This document shows positions 37,153-46,136 of a stretch of DNA of 48,082 nt, piece by piece. This DNA comes from Streptomyces aurantiacus (GTDB lineage: Bacteria; Actinomycetota; Actinomycetes; Streptomycetales; Streptomycetaceae), in NCBI RefSeq assembly GCF_001418335.1, contig NZ_LIPP01000087.1:415-48496 (forward strand), written 5' to 3'. Every line of letters begins with the position of its first letter. The stretch's first letter is position 1. Made by a program: the position numbers and the translations under genes. Below the pieces are notes generated by a model. It had not been told where the DNA came from. It made no database searches and saw nothing but the letters and a program-made list of their open reading frames with translations.

Positions 37153-38132
37153 CGGCAGCGGTGAAGGACGAGATCTCCCGGCTTCCCGTCACCCGGACCT
37201 GCTGCAGAAAGGCGGAGGTCTCCGCCATCCTGCGGTTCGCGGGCGGCCTTCACCTGGTGAGCGGGCGCATCGTGATCGAGGCGGAGCTGGACACCGCGAT
37301 GGCGGCACGACGGCTGAAGCGGGACATCCTGGAGATTTTCGGCCACAGTTCCGAGCTGATCGTGATGGCACCCGGCGGACTGCGCCGCGCCTCGCACTAC
37401 GTCGTCCGGGTTGTCGCCGGTGGTGACCAGCTGGCCCGCCAGACCGGCCTCGTGGACGGCCGTGGCCGCCCGATCAGGGGTCTGCCGCCACAGGTGGTCT
37501 CGGGGGCCACCTGCGACGCCGAGGCGGCCTGGCGCGGGGCCTTCCTGGCCCACGGCTCGCTCACCGAGCCCGGCCGCTCGTCCTCCCTGGAGGTGACCTG
37601 CCCGGGTCCGGAGGCCGCGCTCGCGCTGGTCGGCGCCGCCCGGCGTCTGTCGATCGCCGCGAAGGCCCGCGAGGTGCGCGGCGTGGACCGGGTCGTCGTC
37701 CGTGACGGGGACGCCATCGGCGCGCTCCTGACCCGCCTCGGCGCCCACGAGTCCGTGCTGGCCTGGGAGGAGCGGCGGATGCGCCGCGAGGTCCGCGCCA
37801 CCGCGAACCGCCTCGCCAACTTCGACGACGCCAACCTGCGCCGCTCGGCCCGGGCCGCCGTCGCCGCCGGCGCGCGCGTGCAGCGTGCCCTTGAGATCCT
37901 CGCGGACGAGGTTCCGGAGCACCTGGCCGCCGCCGGGCGCCTGCGCATGGAGCACAAGCAGGCTTCCCTGGAGGAGCTGGGCGCACTCGCCGAGCCGCCC
38001 CTGACCAAGGACGCCGTGGCGGGCCGTATCCGCCGGCTCCTCGCGATGGCCGACAAGCGGGCCCAGGACCTCGGAATCCCGGGCACGGAGTCCACGCTCA
38101 GCGAGGAGATGGCGGACAACCTCGTCGGCTGA
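37143..38132 (+). CDS. whiA: Sporulation transcription regulator WhiA
   Basis: A 329-residue protein. The N-terminal two-thirds are a degenerate LAGLIDADG homing-endonuclease-like fold ([52 protein letters not shown]). The C-terminal DNA-binding HTH domain is [33 protein letters not shown]. In Streptomyces WhiA acts with WhiB to start sporulation septation. The ATG has AAGGA 7 nt upstream and overlaps the yvcK 3' end. It is the last gene of the uvrC operon. A long inverted copy of the interspersed repeat about 75 bp past the stop is the probable terminator. Confidence 0.97.
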   Translation: MAMTAAVKDEISRLPVTRTCCRKAEVSAILRFAGGLHLVSGRIVIEAELDTAMAARRLKRDILEIFGHSSELIVMAPGGLRRASHYVVRVVAGGDQLARQTGLVDGRGRPIRGLPPQVVSGATCDAEAAWRGAFLAHGSLTEPGRSSSLEVTCPGPEAALALVGAARRLSIAAKAREVRGVDRVVVRDGDAIGALLTRLGAHESVLAWEERRMRREVRATANRLANFDDANLRRSARAAVAAGARVQRALEILADEVPEHLAAAGRLRMEHKQASLEELGALAEPPLTKDAVAGRIRRLLAMADKRAQDLGIPGTESTLSEEMADNLVG

Positions 38133-38208
38133 CCGGCTGACCGCCCGCCGGCGCGTCGTATCCACGGACGCGGGTACGGACAACGGGTGCGGGTCAGCTG
38201 TGGCCGGT

Positions 38209-38268
38209 CGCGCAGTTCCCCGCGCCCCTAGGGCCCTTCTGATACCCAGGAGCGCGGGGAACTGTGCG
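38209..38268 (+). terminator. Interspersed repeat copy 2 as a long inverted repeat (terminator after whiA)
   Basis: CGCGCAGTTCCCCGCGCCCCT (38209-38229) and its near-exact reverse complement (38248-38268) can form a 21-bp stem with two mismatches around an 18-nt loop. It is about 75 bp downstream of the whiA stop. Confidence 0.75.
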
Positions 38269-38413
38269 AGCAATCCCCACCGGCCCGCACCTGGCAAGCA
38301 GCCCCGCTCCGCCTCCCCCACGTCTCCGTCGCTCCCGCAAACGCACCTCAACGCACCTCGACGCACGACCATTTGGGGTAACCGTGTCCGTGTCGCGCCG
38401 CCGGGGCACCGTC

Positions 38414-38442
38414 TTGACTTGACCATGAAGTGTCATGACCCT
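38414..38442 (+). promoter_or_regulatory. Candidate promoter of the carboxypeptidase gene
   Basis: TTGACT (38414-38419), 17 nt, GACCCT (38437-38442). The -10 element is weak. The spacer holds a dyad, CATGA-N4-TCATG (38424-38437), that could bind a regulator. Confidence 0.35.
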
Positions 38443-38485
38443 GGCACCTGTTCGCCGCTGTGGCGGACTCCTGCAAGGGGGGCTC

Positions 38486-41437
38486 ATGAGACGAAGAGCG
38501 AGATCGATCCTCGCTGCCGGCGCGCTCCTGCTCGGCGGAGTGGCCGTCGCGCCGATGGCACAGGCGGAACCCGGCGCACCGGCCGGCCCGGGCGCGGACG
38601 AGGTCAAGGTCTTCCGCGCGGACGTCACCAAGGAGCAGGTACCCCTGCTTCTCGCGGTCGGCCAGGACAGTCACGAGCTGGGCGAACGAGTGCCGCAGAA
38701 GGGCACGGCCACGGTCGAGGTCTACCTCACCGACAAGCAGGCCGAGCAGTTGGAGGACAAGGGCGTCGACCTCGCCGAACACAAACTCTCGGCCACGGCA
38801 CGCGCGCGCGTGGCGGCTGCCGGGGACGGGGTCTACCGGCCGTACAGCGGCGCGGGCAACCTCAAGGAAGAAATTCTCAGGACCGGGCAGCGGAACCCGG
38901 CCCTGACGAAGGTCGTCTCCATCGGCAAGACCCTCCAGGGGCAGGACATCCTGGCCGTCAAGCTCACCAAGGGCGCCAAGAAGACCAAGGACGGCGCCAA
39001 GCCCGCCACGCTGTACATGTCCAACCAGCACGCCCGTGAGTGGATCACGCCCGAGATGACCCGGCGCCTGATGCACTACTACCTGGACAACTACGGCAAG
39101 GACAAGCGCGTCACCCGGCTCGTGGACTCCACCGAGCTGTGGTTCGTCCTGTCCGCGAACCCGGACGGCTACGACTGGACGTTCAAGCCCGAGGGCGACC
39201 GCCAGTGGCGCAAGAACCTGCGGGACGTCAACGGCGACGGGGCCCTGACGACGGGCGACGGCGTCGACCTCAACCGCAACTTCGCCTACAAGTGGGGCTA
39301 CGACGACGAGGGCTCGTCCCCGTACCCGACCAGCCAGACCTACCGCGGCGCGAGCCCCGGCTCCGAGCCCGAGACCAAGGCGCTCGACGCCTTCGAGAAG
39401 CGCATCGGCTTCGAGTACGGCATCAACTACCACTCCGCCGCCGAACTGCTCCTCTACGGAGTCGGCTGGCAGGTGGCGACCCCGAGCCCCGACGACGTGC
39501 TCTACAAGTCCCTCGCCGGCACCCCCGAGAACTCGGCGATCCCCGGCTACCACCCGCAGGTGTCCTCCGAGCTCTACACGACCAACGGCGAGGCCGACGG
39601 ACACGCGTCCAACGTCAACGGCACGGCGATGTTCACCCCCGAGATGTCGACCTGCCAGACCGTGTCGAACCTCGACCCGAACGACGCCTGGAACGCGGCC
39701 GACTGCGCCTCGGTCTTCACCTTCCCCGACGACGAGAAGCTGATCCAGCAGGAGTTCGCGAAGAACATCCCGTTCGCGCTCTCCGTCGCCGAGTCGGCGG
39801 CCGCGCCCGACCGGCCGAAGTCCTCGGTCGGCATCGACGCCCCCGACTTCACCCCGGCCACCTTCACGACGTCGTACTCCCGCGGCGCCGACCAGGAGGT
39901 CTCCGTGGTCGCCCGCAAGTCCGTACGCGACAAGGAGCTCAGGTACCGCGTCAACGACGGCCGTACGAAGGACCGGGCGCTCAAACACTGGAAGGGCGGC
40001 GAGACCTACGGCGGCGAGGACGACCTCTACTTCGACGAGTACCGCGCGCTGGTCCAGGACGGCGAGCCGGGCGACAAGGTCGAGGTCTGGTTCAGCGGCA
40101 GGACCCGGAGCGGGAAGCCCACCTCCAGCGAGCACTTCACGTACACGGTCGCCGAACGGCCGCGTGCCGACACGCTCGTGGTCGCCGAGGAGGGAGCGGC
40201 GGCGACGAAGGCCCAGACCTACGTCGAGGCCCTGAAGGCCAACGGCCGCAAGCCCCTCGTATGGGACGTCACCACCCAGGGCGCGCCCGACGCGCTCGGC
40301 GTCCTCGGCCACTTCGGCACGGTCGTCCACCACACCGGCGCCGACCGTCCCGGATACACCACCCAGCTGCAGCTGCGCGCCTACCTCAACGAGGGCGGCA
40401 AGCTGATCGAGGCGGGCGAGCAGGCGGGCGGCCAGGTCGCGCTGCCGGGCGCCCTGACGAACGACTTCAGCCAGTACTACCTCGGCGCCTACTCCCGTAC
40501 GACGACTCCGGGCGTCACGGCCTTCACCGGCTCGGGGAAGCTCACGGGCGCCGCGGGACCGCTCGGCGACACGCCCGGCAATCCGCTGAACGCGGCGGGC
40601 GCCTACAGCGTCACCTCGGACACCCTGCCCGCCGCCACGTACCCGCAGTTCGCGAGCGCGGGCGCCGGGGCGTATCCGGGCACCGTCAACCCGTACGGCC
40701 CCTACGAGGGCGCGTCCATGGCGGCCGTCACGCACTCCGACTTCGCCTGGAACCGCCTCACCCGCACCATCGACCTCACCTCGGTGAGCGCGGCCGACGC
40801 GCCCGCCCTGCGTACGAGGCTCCTGTGGGACACCGAGGAGGGGTACGACCACGCGGTCCTGGAGGCGCACACCGCCGGTGCCGACGACTGGACCACGCTC
40901 CCGGACAAGGGCGGCGCCACCGGCACCGCGGTGCCCGCCGAGTGCGAGGCCGGGTACTTCATCCAGGCGCACCCCGCCCTCACTCGCTACCTGACCCGGG
41001 GCGAGGGCGGCTGCGTCCCGACCGGCACGAGCGGCTCCTGGAACAGCTTCACCGGGGCCTCCGACGGCTGGCAGCAGGTCGAGTTCGACCTGTCCGCGTA
41101 CGCCGGGAAGACCGTGGAGGTGTCGCTCAGCTACATCACCGACCCGGGTTCCGGCGGGCACGGAGTCCTCGCCGACAACACCTCCGTCGTGACCGGCGGC
41201 ACGGCCGCCGGGACCGAGGGCTTCGAGACGTCCCTCGGCGCCTGGAAGGTCGCGGGGCCGCCCGCGGGCAGCCCCGCGGTCATCCAGGACTGGGGCATCT
41301 CCGGCGAGCTCTTCAAGACGTACGGCGCGGTCACCACGCGGGACACCGTGCTCTTCGGCTTCGGCCTGGAGCACGTCACCACGGCGGCCGACCGCACGGC
41401 CCTGCTCGGTAAGGCGCTGGCCGCCCTGCGCGGCTGA
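38486..41437 (+). CDS. Secreted M14-family zinc carboxypeptidase
   Basis: A 983-residue exported protein. The signal peptide is MRRRARSILAAGALLLGGVA with cleavage likely after AQA (residue 27). A propeptide-like region follows. The M14 catalytic domain (about 120-440) has zinc ligands in SNQHAREWITPEM, substrate residues in DLNRNFAY, the third zinc ligand in INYHSAAELLLYG and the catalytic Glu in FTPEMSTC. The 540-residue C-terminal part has beta-sandwich character (LLWDTEEGYDHAVLEAHT, DGWQQVEFDLSAYAGKTVEVSLSY) like the accessory domains of InhA/M6-type secreted peptidases. It trims C-terminal residues from extracellular peptides. Start ATG 38486 has AAGGGGGG close upstream. Confidence 0.93.
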   Translation: MRRRARSILAAGALLLGGVAVAPMAQAEPGAPAGPGADEVKVFRADVTKEQVPLLLAVGQDSHELGERVPQKGTATVEVYLTDKQAEQLEDKGVDLAEHKLSATARARVAAAGDGVYRPYSGAGNLKEEILRTGQRNPALTKVVSIGKTLQGQDILAVKLTKGAKKTKDGAKPATLYMSNQHAREWITPEMTRRLMHYYLDNYGKDKRVTRLVDSTELWFVLSANPDGYDWTFKPEGDRQWRKNLRDVNGDGALTTGDGVDLNRNFAYKWGYDDEGSSPYPTSQTYRGASPGSEPETKALDAFEKRIGFEYGINYHSAAELLLYGVGWQVATPSPDDVLYKSLAGTPENSAIPGYHPQVSSELYTTNGEADGHASNVNGTAMFTPEMSTCQTVSNLDPNDAWNAADCASVFTFPDDEKLIQQEFAKNIPFALSVAESAAAPDRPKSSVGIDAPDFTPATFTTSYSRGADQEVSVVARKSVRDKELRYRVNDGRTKDRALKHWKGGETYGGEDDLYFDEYRALVQDGEPGDKVEVWFSGRTRSGKPTSSEHFTYTVAERPRADTLVVAEEGAAATKAQTYVEALKANGRKPLVWDVTTQGAPDALGVLGHFGTVVHHTGADRPGYTTQLQLRAYLNEGGKLIEAGEQAGGQVALPGALTNDFSQYYLGAYSRTTTPGVTAFTGSGKLTGAAGPLGDTPGNPLNAAGAYSVTSDTLPAATYPQFASAGAGAYPGTVNPYGPYEGASMAAVTHSDFAWNRLTRTIDLTSVSAADAPALRTRLLWDTEEGYDHAVLEAHTAGADDWTTLPDKGGATGTAVPAECEAGYFIQAHPALTRYLTRGEGGCVPTGTSGSWNSFTGASDGWQQVEFDLSAYAGKTVEVSLSYITDPGSGGHGVLADNTSVVTGGTAAGTEGFETSLGAWKVAGPPAGSPAVIQDWGISGELFKTYGAVTTRDTVLFGFGLEHVTTAADRTALLGKALAALRG

Positions 41438-41511
41438 CCCGGACGGAAGGGACTGACACGGACCGAAGGGGACTCCAGCCCTCCGGCCCGGAGATTCACC
41501 GGAAGTCCCCC

Positions 41512-41552
41512 GAGGCGGCCCGTACCCCCTACTGGCGGGTACGGGTCGCCTC
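41512..41552 (+). terminator. Hairpin terminator between the carboxypeptidase gene and gap
   Basis: GAGGCGGCCCGTACCC (41512-41527) pairs with GGGTACGGGTCGCCTC (41537-41552), 15 of 16 pairs, around a 9-nt loop. Confidence 0.88.
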
Positions 41553-41662
41553 GCCGCGTATGGGGCATCTCGATGTCACCCCGGGAGCCTCAGGGAGGTA
41601 GGGTCGTAGGCGGTCGGGGACATCCCATACAACTCGCCGGCGTACACAGCCGGCGTACCTAA

Positions 41663-42688
<1,026 letters not shown>

Positions 42689-42717
42689 GTCCCAGAGCAA
42701 GGCACCTCGATGTGAGC

Positions 42718-42759
42718 ACAGGGCCCGGGCAGCGCACCGCCGCGCACCCCGGGCCCTGT
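42718..42759 (+). terminator. Perfect 12-bp hairpin terminator after gap
   Basis: ACAGGGCCCGGG (42718-42729) and CCCGGGCCCTGT (42748-42759) pair exactly around an 18-nt loop, 30 bp after the gap stop. Confidence 0.88.
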
Positions 42760-42825
42760 GTCACGTGCTGATCGACCAGCCCTTACTCGGATACTCGGAC
42801 AAAAGAGCCTCCTAGGAGTCCACTT

Positions 42826-44037
42826 ATGAAGACGATCGACGAACTTCTGGCCGAAGGGGCCGACGGCAAGCGGGTCTTCGTGCGCGCCGACCTGAACGTG
42901 CCGCTGGCCGACGGCCGCATCACCGACGACGGCCGCATCCGCGCCGTACTGCCGACCGTCAAGGCCCTCGCCGCGGCCGGCGCCAAGGTGATCGTCGCCT
43001 CGCACCTGGGCCGCCCCAAGGGAGCCCCGGACCCCGCCTTCTCGCTGCTGCCCGCCGCCGAGCGGCTCGGCGAACTCCTCGGCGCGCCCGTCGCGTTCGC
43101 CCAGGACACCGTCGGCCCCGCCGCCCACGACGCCGTGAACGGGCTGCAGCCCGGACAGGTGGCGGTCATCGAGAACCTGCGCTTCAACGCCGGCGAAACG
43201 TCCAAGGACGACACCGAGCGCGGCGAGTTCGCCGATCAGCTGGCCGCCCTGGCCGATGTCTACGTGGGCGACGGATTCGGCGCCGTGCACCGCAAGCACG
43301 CCTCGGTCTTCGACCTCCCCGCGCGGCTGCCGCACTACGCGGGCCACCTCATCGCCACCGAGGTCGGTGTCCTGAAAAAGCTCACCGAGGACGTCGCGCG
43401 CCCCTACGTGGTCGCTCTCGGCGGCTCCAAGGTCTCCGACAAGCTCGCCGTCATCGACCAGCTGCTCGGCAAGGCCGACAAGCTGCTCATCGGCGGCGGC
43501 ATGGCCTTCACCTTCCTCAAGGCCAAGGGGTACGAGGTCGGCATCTCGCTCCTCCAGGAGGACCAGCTCCCGGCCGTCAAGGAGTACATCGAGCGCGCGG
43601 AGAAGAGCGGTGTCGAGCTGGTCCTGCCCGTCGACGTCGTGGTCGGCCCCGCGTTCCCGGACCTGAAGACCAAGGCTCCGGCCGGCTCCACCACCGTCGC
43701 CGCGGACGCCGTCCCCGCCGACCGGATGGGCCTGGACATCGGTCCTGAGTCCGACAAGCTGTACGCCTCGAAACTCACCGACGCGGCCACCGTCTTCTGG
43801 AACGGTCCGATGGGCGTCTTCGAGCACCCCGAGTACGCCGAGGGCACCAAGGCGGTCGCCCAGGCCCTTCTCGACTCCCAGGCCTTCACGGTCGTCGGCG
43901 GTGGCGACTCCGCCGCGGCCGTCCGCACCCTGGGCTTCGACGAAAACGCGTTCGGCCACATCTCGACCGGTGGCGGCGCCTCCCTCGAATACCTTGAGGG
44001 CAAGACGCTGCCCGGTCTCGCCGCACTGGAGGACTGA
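42826..44037 (+). CDS. pgk: Phosphoglycerate kinase
   Basis: A 403-residue two-domain kinase. N-domain substrate residues are RVFVRADLNVPL, SHLGRPKGAPDPAFSL and NLRFNAGE. C-domain ADP residues are ALGGSKVSDKL, NGPMGVFEHPEYAEGT and VVGGGDSAAAV, ending in HISTGGGASLEYLEGKTLPGL. It makes ATP and 3-phosphoglycerate from 1,3-bisphosphoglycerate. The ATG has AGGAG 7 nt upstream. It is followed after 6 bp by tpiA and almost certainly cotranscribed. Confidence 0.98.
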   Translation: MKTIDELLAEGADGKRVFVRADLNVPLADGRITDDGRIRAVLPTVKALAAAGAKVIVASHLGRPKGAPDPAFSLLPAAERLGELLGAPVAFAQDTVGPAAHDAVNGLQPGQVAVIENLRFNAGETSKDDTERGEFADQLAALADVYVGDGFGAVHRKHASVFDLPARLPHYAGHLIATEVGVLKKLTEDVARPYVVALGGSKVSDKLAVIDQLLGKADKLLIGGGMAFTFLKAKGYEVGISLLQEDQLPAVKEYIERAEKSGVELVLPVDVVVGPAFPDLKTKAPAGSTTVAADAVPADRMGLDIGPESDKLYASKLTDAATVFWNGPMGVFEHPEYAEGTKAVAQALLDSQAFTVVGGGDSAAAVRTLGFDENAFGHISTGGGASLEYLEGKTLPGLAALED

Positions 44038-44043
44038 CCCCGC

Positions 44044-44820
44044 ATGACCACTCGTACGCCGCTGATGGCCGGCAACTGGAAGATGAACCTCAACCACCTT
44101 GAGGCCATCGCCCACGTCCAGAAGCTCGCCTTCGCCCTGGCCGACAAGGACTACGACGCCTGTGAGGTCGCGGTCCTGCCGCCCTTCACGGACCTGCGTT
44201 CGGTACAGACCCTGGTCGACGGCGACAAACTCAAGATCAAGTACGGCGCCCAGGACATCTCCGCGCACGACTCCGGCGCCTACACCGGCGAGATCTCCGG
44301 CGCCATGCTGGCCAAGCTCAAGTGCACGTACGTGGCGATCGGCCACTCCGAGCGCCGCCAGTACCACGCCGAGACCGACGAGATCGTCAACGCCAAGGTG
44401 CGGGCCGCCCACAAGCACGGCCTCACCCCGATCCTGTGCGTCGGTGAGGAGCTGGAGGTCCGCGAGGCGGGCGAGCACGTCGCGCACACGCTCAGCCAGG
44501 TCGAGGGCGGCCTCAAGGACGTCCCTGCCGAGCAGGCCGAGTCGATCGTCATCGCGTACGAGCCCGTCTGGGCCATCGGCACCGGCAAGGTCTGCGGCGC
44601 CGACGACGCCCAGGAGGTCTGCGCGGCGATCCGCGGCAAGCTCGCCGAGCTGTACTCGCAGGAGGTGGCCGACGCCGTCCGTATCCAGTACGGCGGCTCG
44701 GTGAAGTCCGGGAACGTCGCGGAGATCATGGCGAAGCCCGACATCGACGGTGCCCTGGTCGGCGGCGCGGCTCTGGACGCCGAGGACTTCGTCAAGATCG
44801 TCCGGTTCCGCGACCAGTAG
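44044..44820 (+). CDS. tpiA: Triosephosphate isomerase
   Basis: A 258-residue TIM barrel. Landmarks are [16 protein letters not shown] (active-site Asn/Lys), [18 protein letters not shown] (catalytic His), [24 protein letters not shown] (catalytic Glu and mobile loop) and [16 protein letters not shown] with [15 protein letters not shown]. It interconverts dihydroxyacetone phosphate and glyceraldehyde 3-phosphate. It follows pgk by 6 bp, with a ribosome binding site (GGAGG) inside the end of pgk. The stop codon is the first of several 9-nt GACCAGTAG-type repeats. Confidence 0.98.
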   Translation: MTTRTPLMAGNWKMNLNHLEAIAHVQKLAFALADKDYDACEVAVLPPFTDLRSVQTLVDGDKLKIKYGAQDISAHDSGAYTGEISGAMLAKLKCTYVAIGHSERRQYHAETDEIVNAKVRAAHKHGLTPILCVGEELEVREAGEHVAHTLSQVEGGLKDVPAEQAESIVIAYEPVWAIGTGKVCGADDAQEVCAAIRGKLAELYSQEVADAVRIQYGGSVKSGNVAEIMAKPDIDGALVGGAALDAEDFVKIVRFRDQ

Positions 44821-44878
44821 GACCAGTAGGACCAGCAGGAGCAGTAAGACCCGTGGCGCGACCGGTAAGACCGGTAAG
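44812..44878. repeat. 9-nt tandem repeat straddling the tpiA stop
   Basis: GACCAGTAG, GACCAGTAG, GACCAGCAG, GAGCAGTAA run in series from the last tpiA codons, and a second pair ACCGGTAAG/ACCGGTAAG follows at 44861-44878. Confidence 0.8.
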
Positions 44879-44942
44879 TCGTGCTCCGGAGGTGGGCCGC
44901 CAGGCCGCGAGTATGCGGTAGCGGCGTTACGTCGTACCCTTG

Positions 44943-44982
44943 CGGGGGCCGGGCGGCTTCGTACCCGAAGCACCGGCCCCCG
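44943..44982 (+). terminator. Two-part hairpin between tpiA and secG
   Basis: CGGGGGCCGG (44943-44952) pairs with CCGGCCCCCG (44973-44982), and GCTTCG/CGAAGC forms an inner stem. A -10-like TACCCT (44935-44940) lies just before it, so it could be an element of the secG leader rather than a terminator. Confidence 0.6.
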
Positions 44983-45016
44983 TCGTCCGTCCAAGTCCTA
45001 GGAAGTTGGTCCAGCC

Positions 45017-45253
45017 GTGGTTATGGGGTTCTCGATCGCCCTGATCGTCTTCAGCCTGTTGCTGATGCTGCTGGTGCTGATGCACAAGGGGAAGGGCGGC
45101 GGCCTGTCCGACATGTTCGGTGGCGGCATGCAGTCGTCCGTCGGCGGTTCCTCGGTCGCCGAGCGCAACCTCGACCGCATCACCGTGGTGGTCGGACTGC
45201 TGTGGTTCGCCTCCATCGTGGTGCTGGGCATCGTGATGAAGGTCAACAACTGA
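45017..45253 (+). CDS. secG: Preprotein translocase subunit SecG
   Basis: A 78-residue protein with two membrane helices (residues 3-23 and 55-75). They are separated by the conserved loop HKGKGGGLSDMFGGGMQSSVGGSSVAERNLDRIT, quoted here only as residues 25-59. SecG associates with SecYE and assists protein export. The GTG has AGGAAG upstream at 11 nt; an in-frame ATG two codons on is possible. The gene is the usual Streptomyces neighbour of tpiA. Confidence 0.96.
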   Translation: MVMGFSIALIVFSLLLMLLVLMHKGKGGGLSDMFGGGMQSSVGGSSVAERNLDRITVVVGLLWFASIVVLGIVMKVNN

Positions 45254-45313
45254 CCACCGGCACCATCGGTACGGCAGCACAGACGCACATTACGCAAGCA
45301 CATTGCGCACGTA

Positions 45314-45362
45314 AGGCCCCATGTCCGGTACGCGCCCGCAGGCGCGGCCTATCATGGGGCCT
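45314..45362 (+). terminator. Hairpin downstream of secG
   Basis: AGGCCCCATG (45314-45323) and CATGGGGCCT (45353-45362) pair exactly, with a nested GCGCC/GGCGC stem inside the loop. Confidence 0.8.
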
Positions 45363-45393
45363 GCGTCTGTGTGTGGAGGTGTAACTCCTGTCA

Positions 45394-45422
45394 CTGGACG
45401 CGCGTTGGGCCTTACGTAGACT
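45394..45422 (+). promoter_or_regulatory. Vegetative promoter of the RbpA-family gene
   Basis: CTGGAC (45394-45399), 17-nt spacer, TAGACT (45417-45422). The -10 element is a good Streptomyces housekeeping match. The start site would be near 45429, leaving a 60-nt leader. Confidence 0.6.
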
Positions 45423-45488
45423 GAGGCGCCCGCAGCGAAGCGTCACGCCGACTCGCTTCGCGGCACCATCACGCAGGGAGTTACGACC

Positions 45489-45824
45489 GTGGCAAGTGGC
45501 AACGCGATCCGAGGAAGCCGGGTCGGGGCGGGGCCGATGGGCGAGGCCGAGCGTGGCGAGTCCGCGCCACGGCTGCGCATCTCCTTCTGGTGCTCCAACG
45601 GGCACGAGACGCAGCCCAGCTTCGCCAGCGACGCGCAGGTCCCCGACACCTGGGACTGCCCCCGCTGCGGCTTTCCCGCCGGACAGGACAGGGACAACCC
45701 GCCGGACCCGCCGCGCACCGAGCCGTACAAGACGCACCTCGCGTACGTACGGGAGCGGCGCAGCGACGCGGACGGCGAGGCCATCCTCGCCGAGGCGCTC
45801 GCCAAACTGCGGGGCGAGATCTAG
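45489..45824 (+). CDS. RbpA-family RNA polymerase-binding protein
   Basis: A 111-residue protein. The core has SFWCSNGHETQPSFASDAQVPDTWDCPRCGFPAG, with a Cys/His zinc-ribbon-like set (Cys 36, His 40 region, Cys 57, Cys 60). The sigma-interacting C-terminal helix region is YKTHLAYVRERRSDADGEAILAEALAKLRGEI, matching the THxxMLxERR pattern of RbpA. RbpA binds the principal sigma factor and RNA polymerase and stimulates transcription. Streptomyces has a second paralogue, and I cannot tell whether this is RbpA proper or the RbpB paralogue. The GTG start has GGGAG 8 nt upstream. A terminator follows. Confidence 0.9.
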   Translation: MASGNAIRGSRVGAGPMGEAERGESAPRLRISFWCSNGHETQPSFASDAQVPDTWDCPRCGFPAGQDRDNPPDPPRTEPYKTHLAYVRERRSDADGEAILAEALAKLRGEI

Positions 45825-45832
45825 GAGTTGAG

Positions 45833-45869
45833 AGCCGGCCGGCCGACACCGAGAGGTGTCCGGCCGGCT
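45833..45869 (+). terminator. Hairpin terminator after the RbpA-family gene
   Basis: AGCCGGCCGG...ACACC pairs with GGTGTCCGGCCGGCT around loop GAGA, with a 3-nt bulge on the left arm. It begins 9 bp after the stop. Confidence 0.85.
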
Positions 45870-45898
45870 GTGTCGTGTGCGCGGCCGTGCTTTCGCGC

Positions 45899-45936
45899 GG
45901 CCGTATTTCTCATACGGGCGTATTTATCGTACGCCT
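45899..45936. promoter_or_regulatory. A/T-richer patch with nested dyads upstream of pgi
   Basis: GTAT-N5-ATAC and CGTA-N7-TACG dyads and two CGTATTT words lie in about 38 bases, the least GC-rich stretch nearby. It precedes the damage-type promoter and pgi and may be a regulated promoter region. Confidence 0.35.
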
Positions 45937-45960
45937 GCGGTCGCACAGCCCCGCGGCCCA

Positions 45961-45983
45961 TTGTCAGTGGTGCCCTCTACGGT
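45961..45983 (+). promoter_or_regulatory. PafBC-type DNA-damage promoter upstream of pgi
   Basis: TTGTCAGTG (45961-45969), 8 nt, TACGGT (45978-45983), then exactly 7 nt to a GTG codon. It is an exact consensus match. It could drive the tiny ORF that follows and, through it, pgi. Confidence 0.7.
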
Positions 45984-45990
45984 TCTTGGA

Positions 45991-46068
45991 GTGACGGAAT
46001 CGCAGGGGGCGGACGTATCTGTTGTTGAGCCGGACGGCGGCGGGACGACACCTCACGCCGCAGCCTGA
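45991..46068 (+). CDS. Possible leaderless 25-codon ORF upstream of pgi
   Basis: GTG ACG GAA TCG starts 7 nt after TACGGT and runs 25 codons to TGA (MTESQGADVSVVEPDGG with a GTTPHAAA end). Its position relative to the -10 element is identical to that of ogt and uvrB, which suggests a leaderless start. No homology is recognised. It may be a leader peptide, or only the coincidental start of a pgi leader. It ends 68 bp before pgi. Confidence 0.4.
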   Translation: MTESQGADVSVVEPDGGGTTPHAAA

Positions 46069-46136
46069 TCAATTAGGTTGGGACCGGCAGCGGGGCAAGG
46101 TACGCAGCACAGGCAGGAAAGAGGCGGAACTCCGAG

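Larger units (their letters stand above)
38133..38485. other. 353-bp region between whiA and the carboxypeptidase gene
   Basis: It contains the inverted interspersed repeat at 38209-38268 and a candidate promoter near 38414-38442. The remainder (38270-38400) is GC-rich with no supported gene. Confidence 0.6.

Noticed and set aside
38348..41374. A 1008-residue minus-strand ORF opposite the carboxypeptidase gene
   Set aside because: Shadow frame; the plus strand has a signal peptide and complete M14 motifs.
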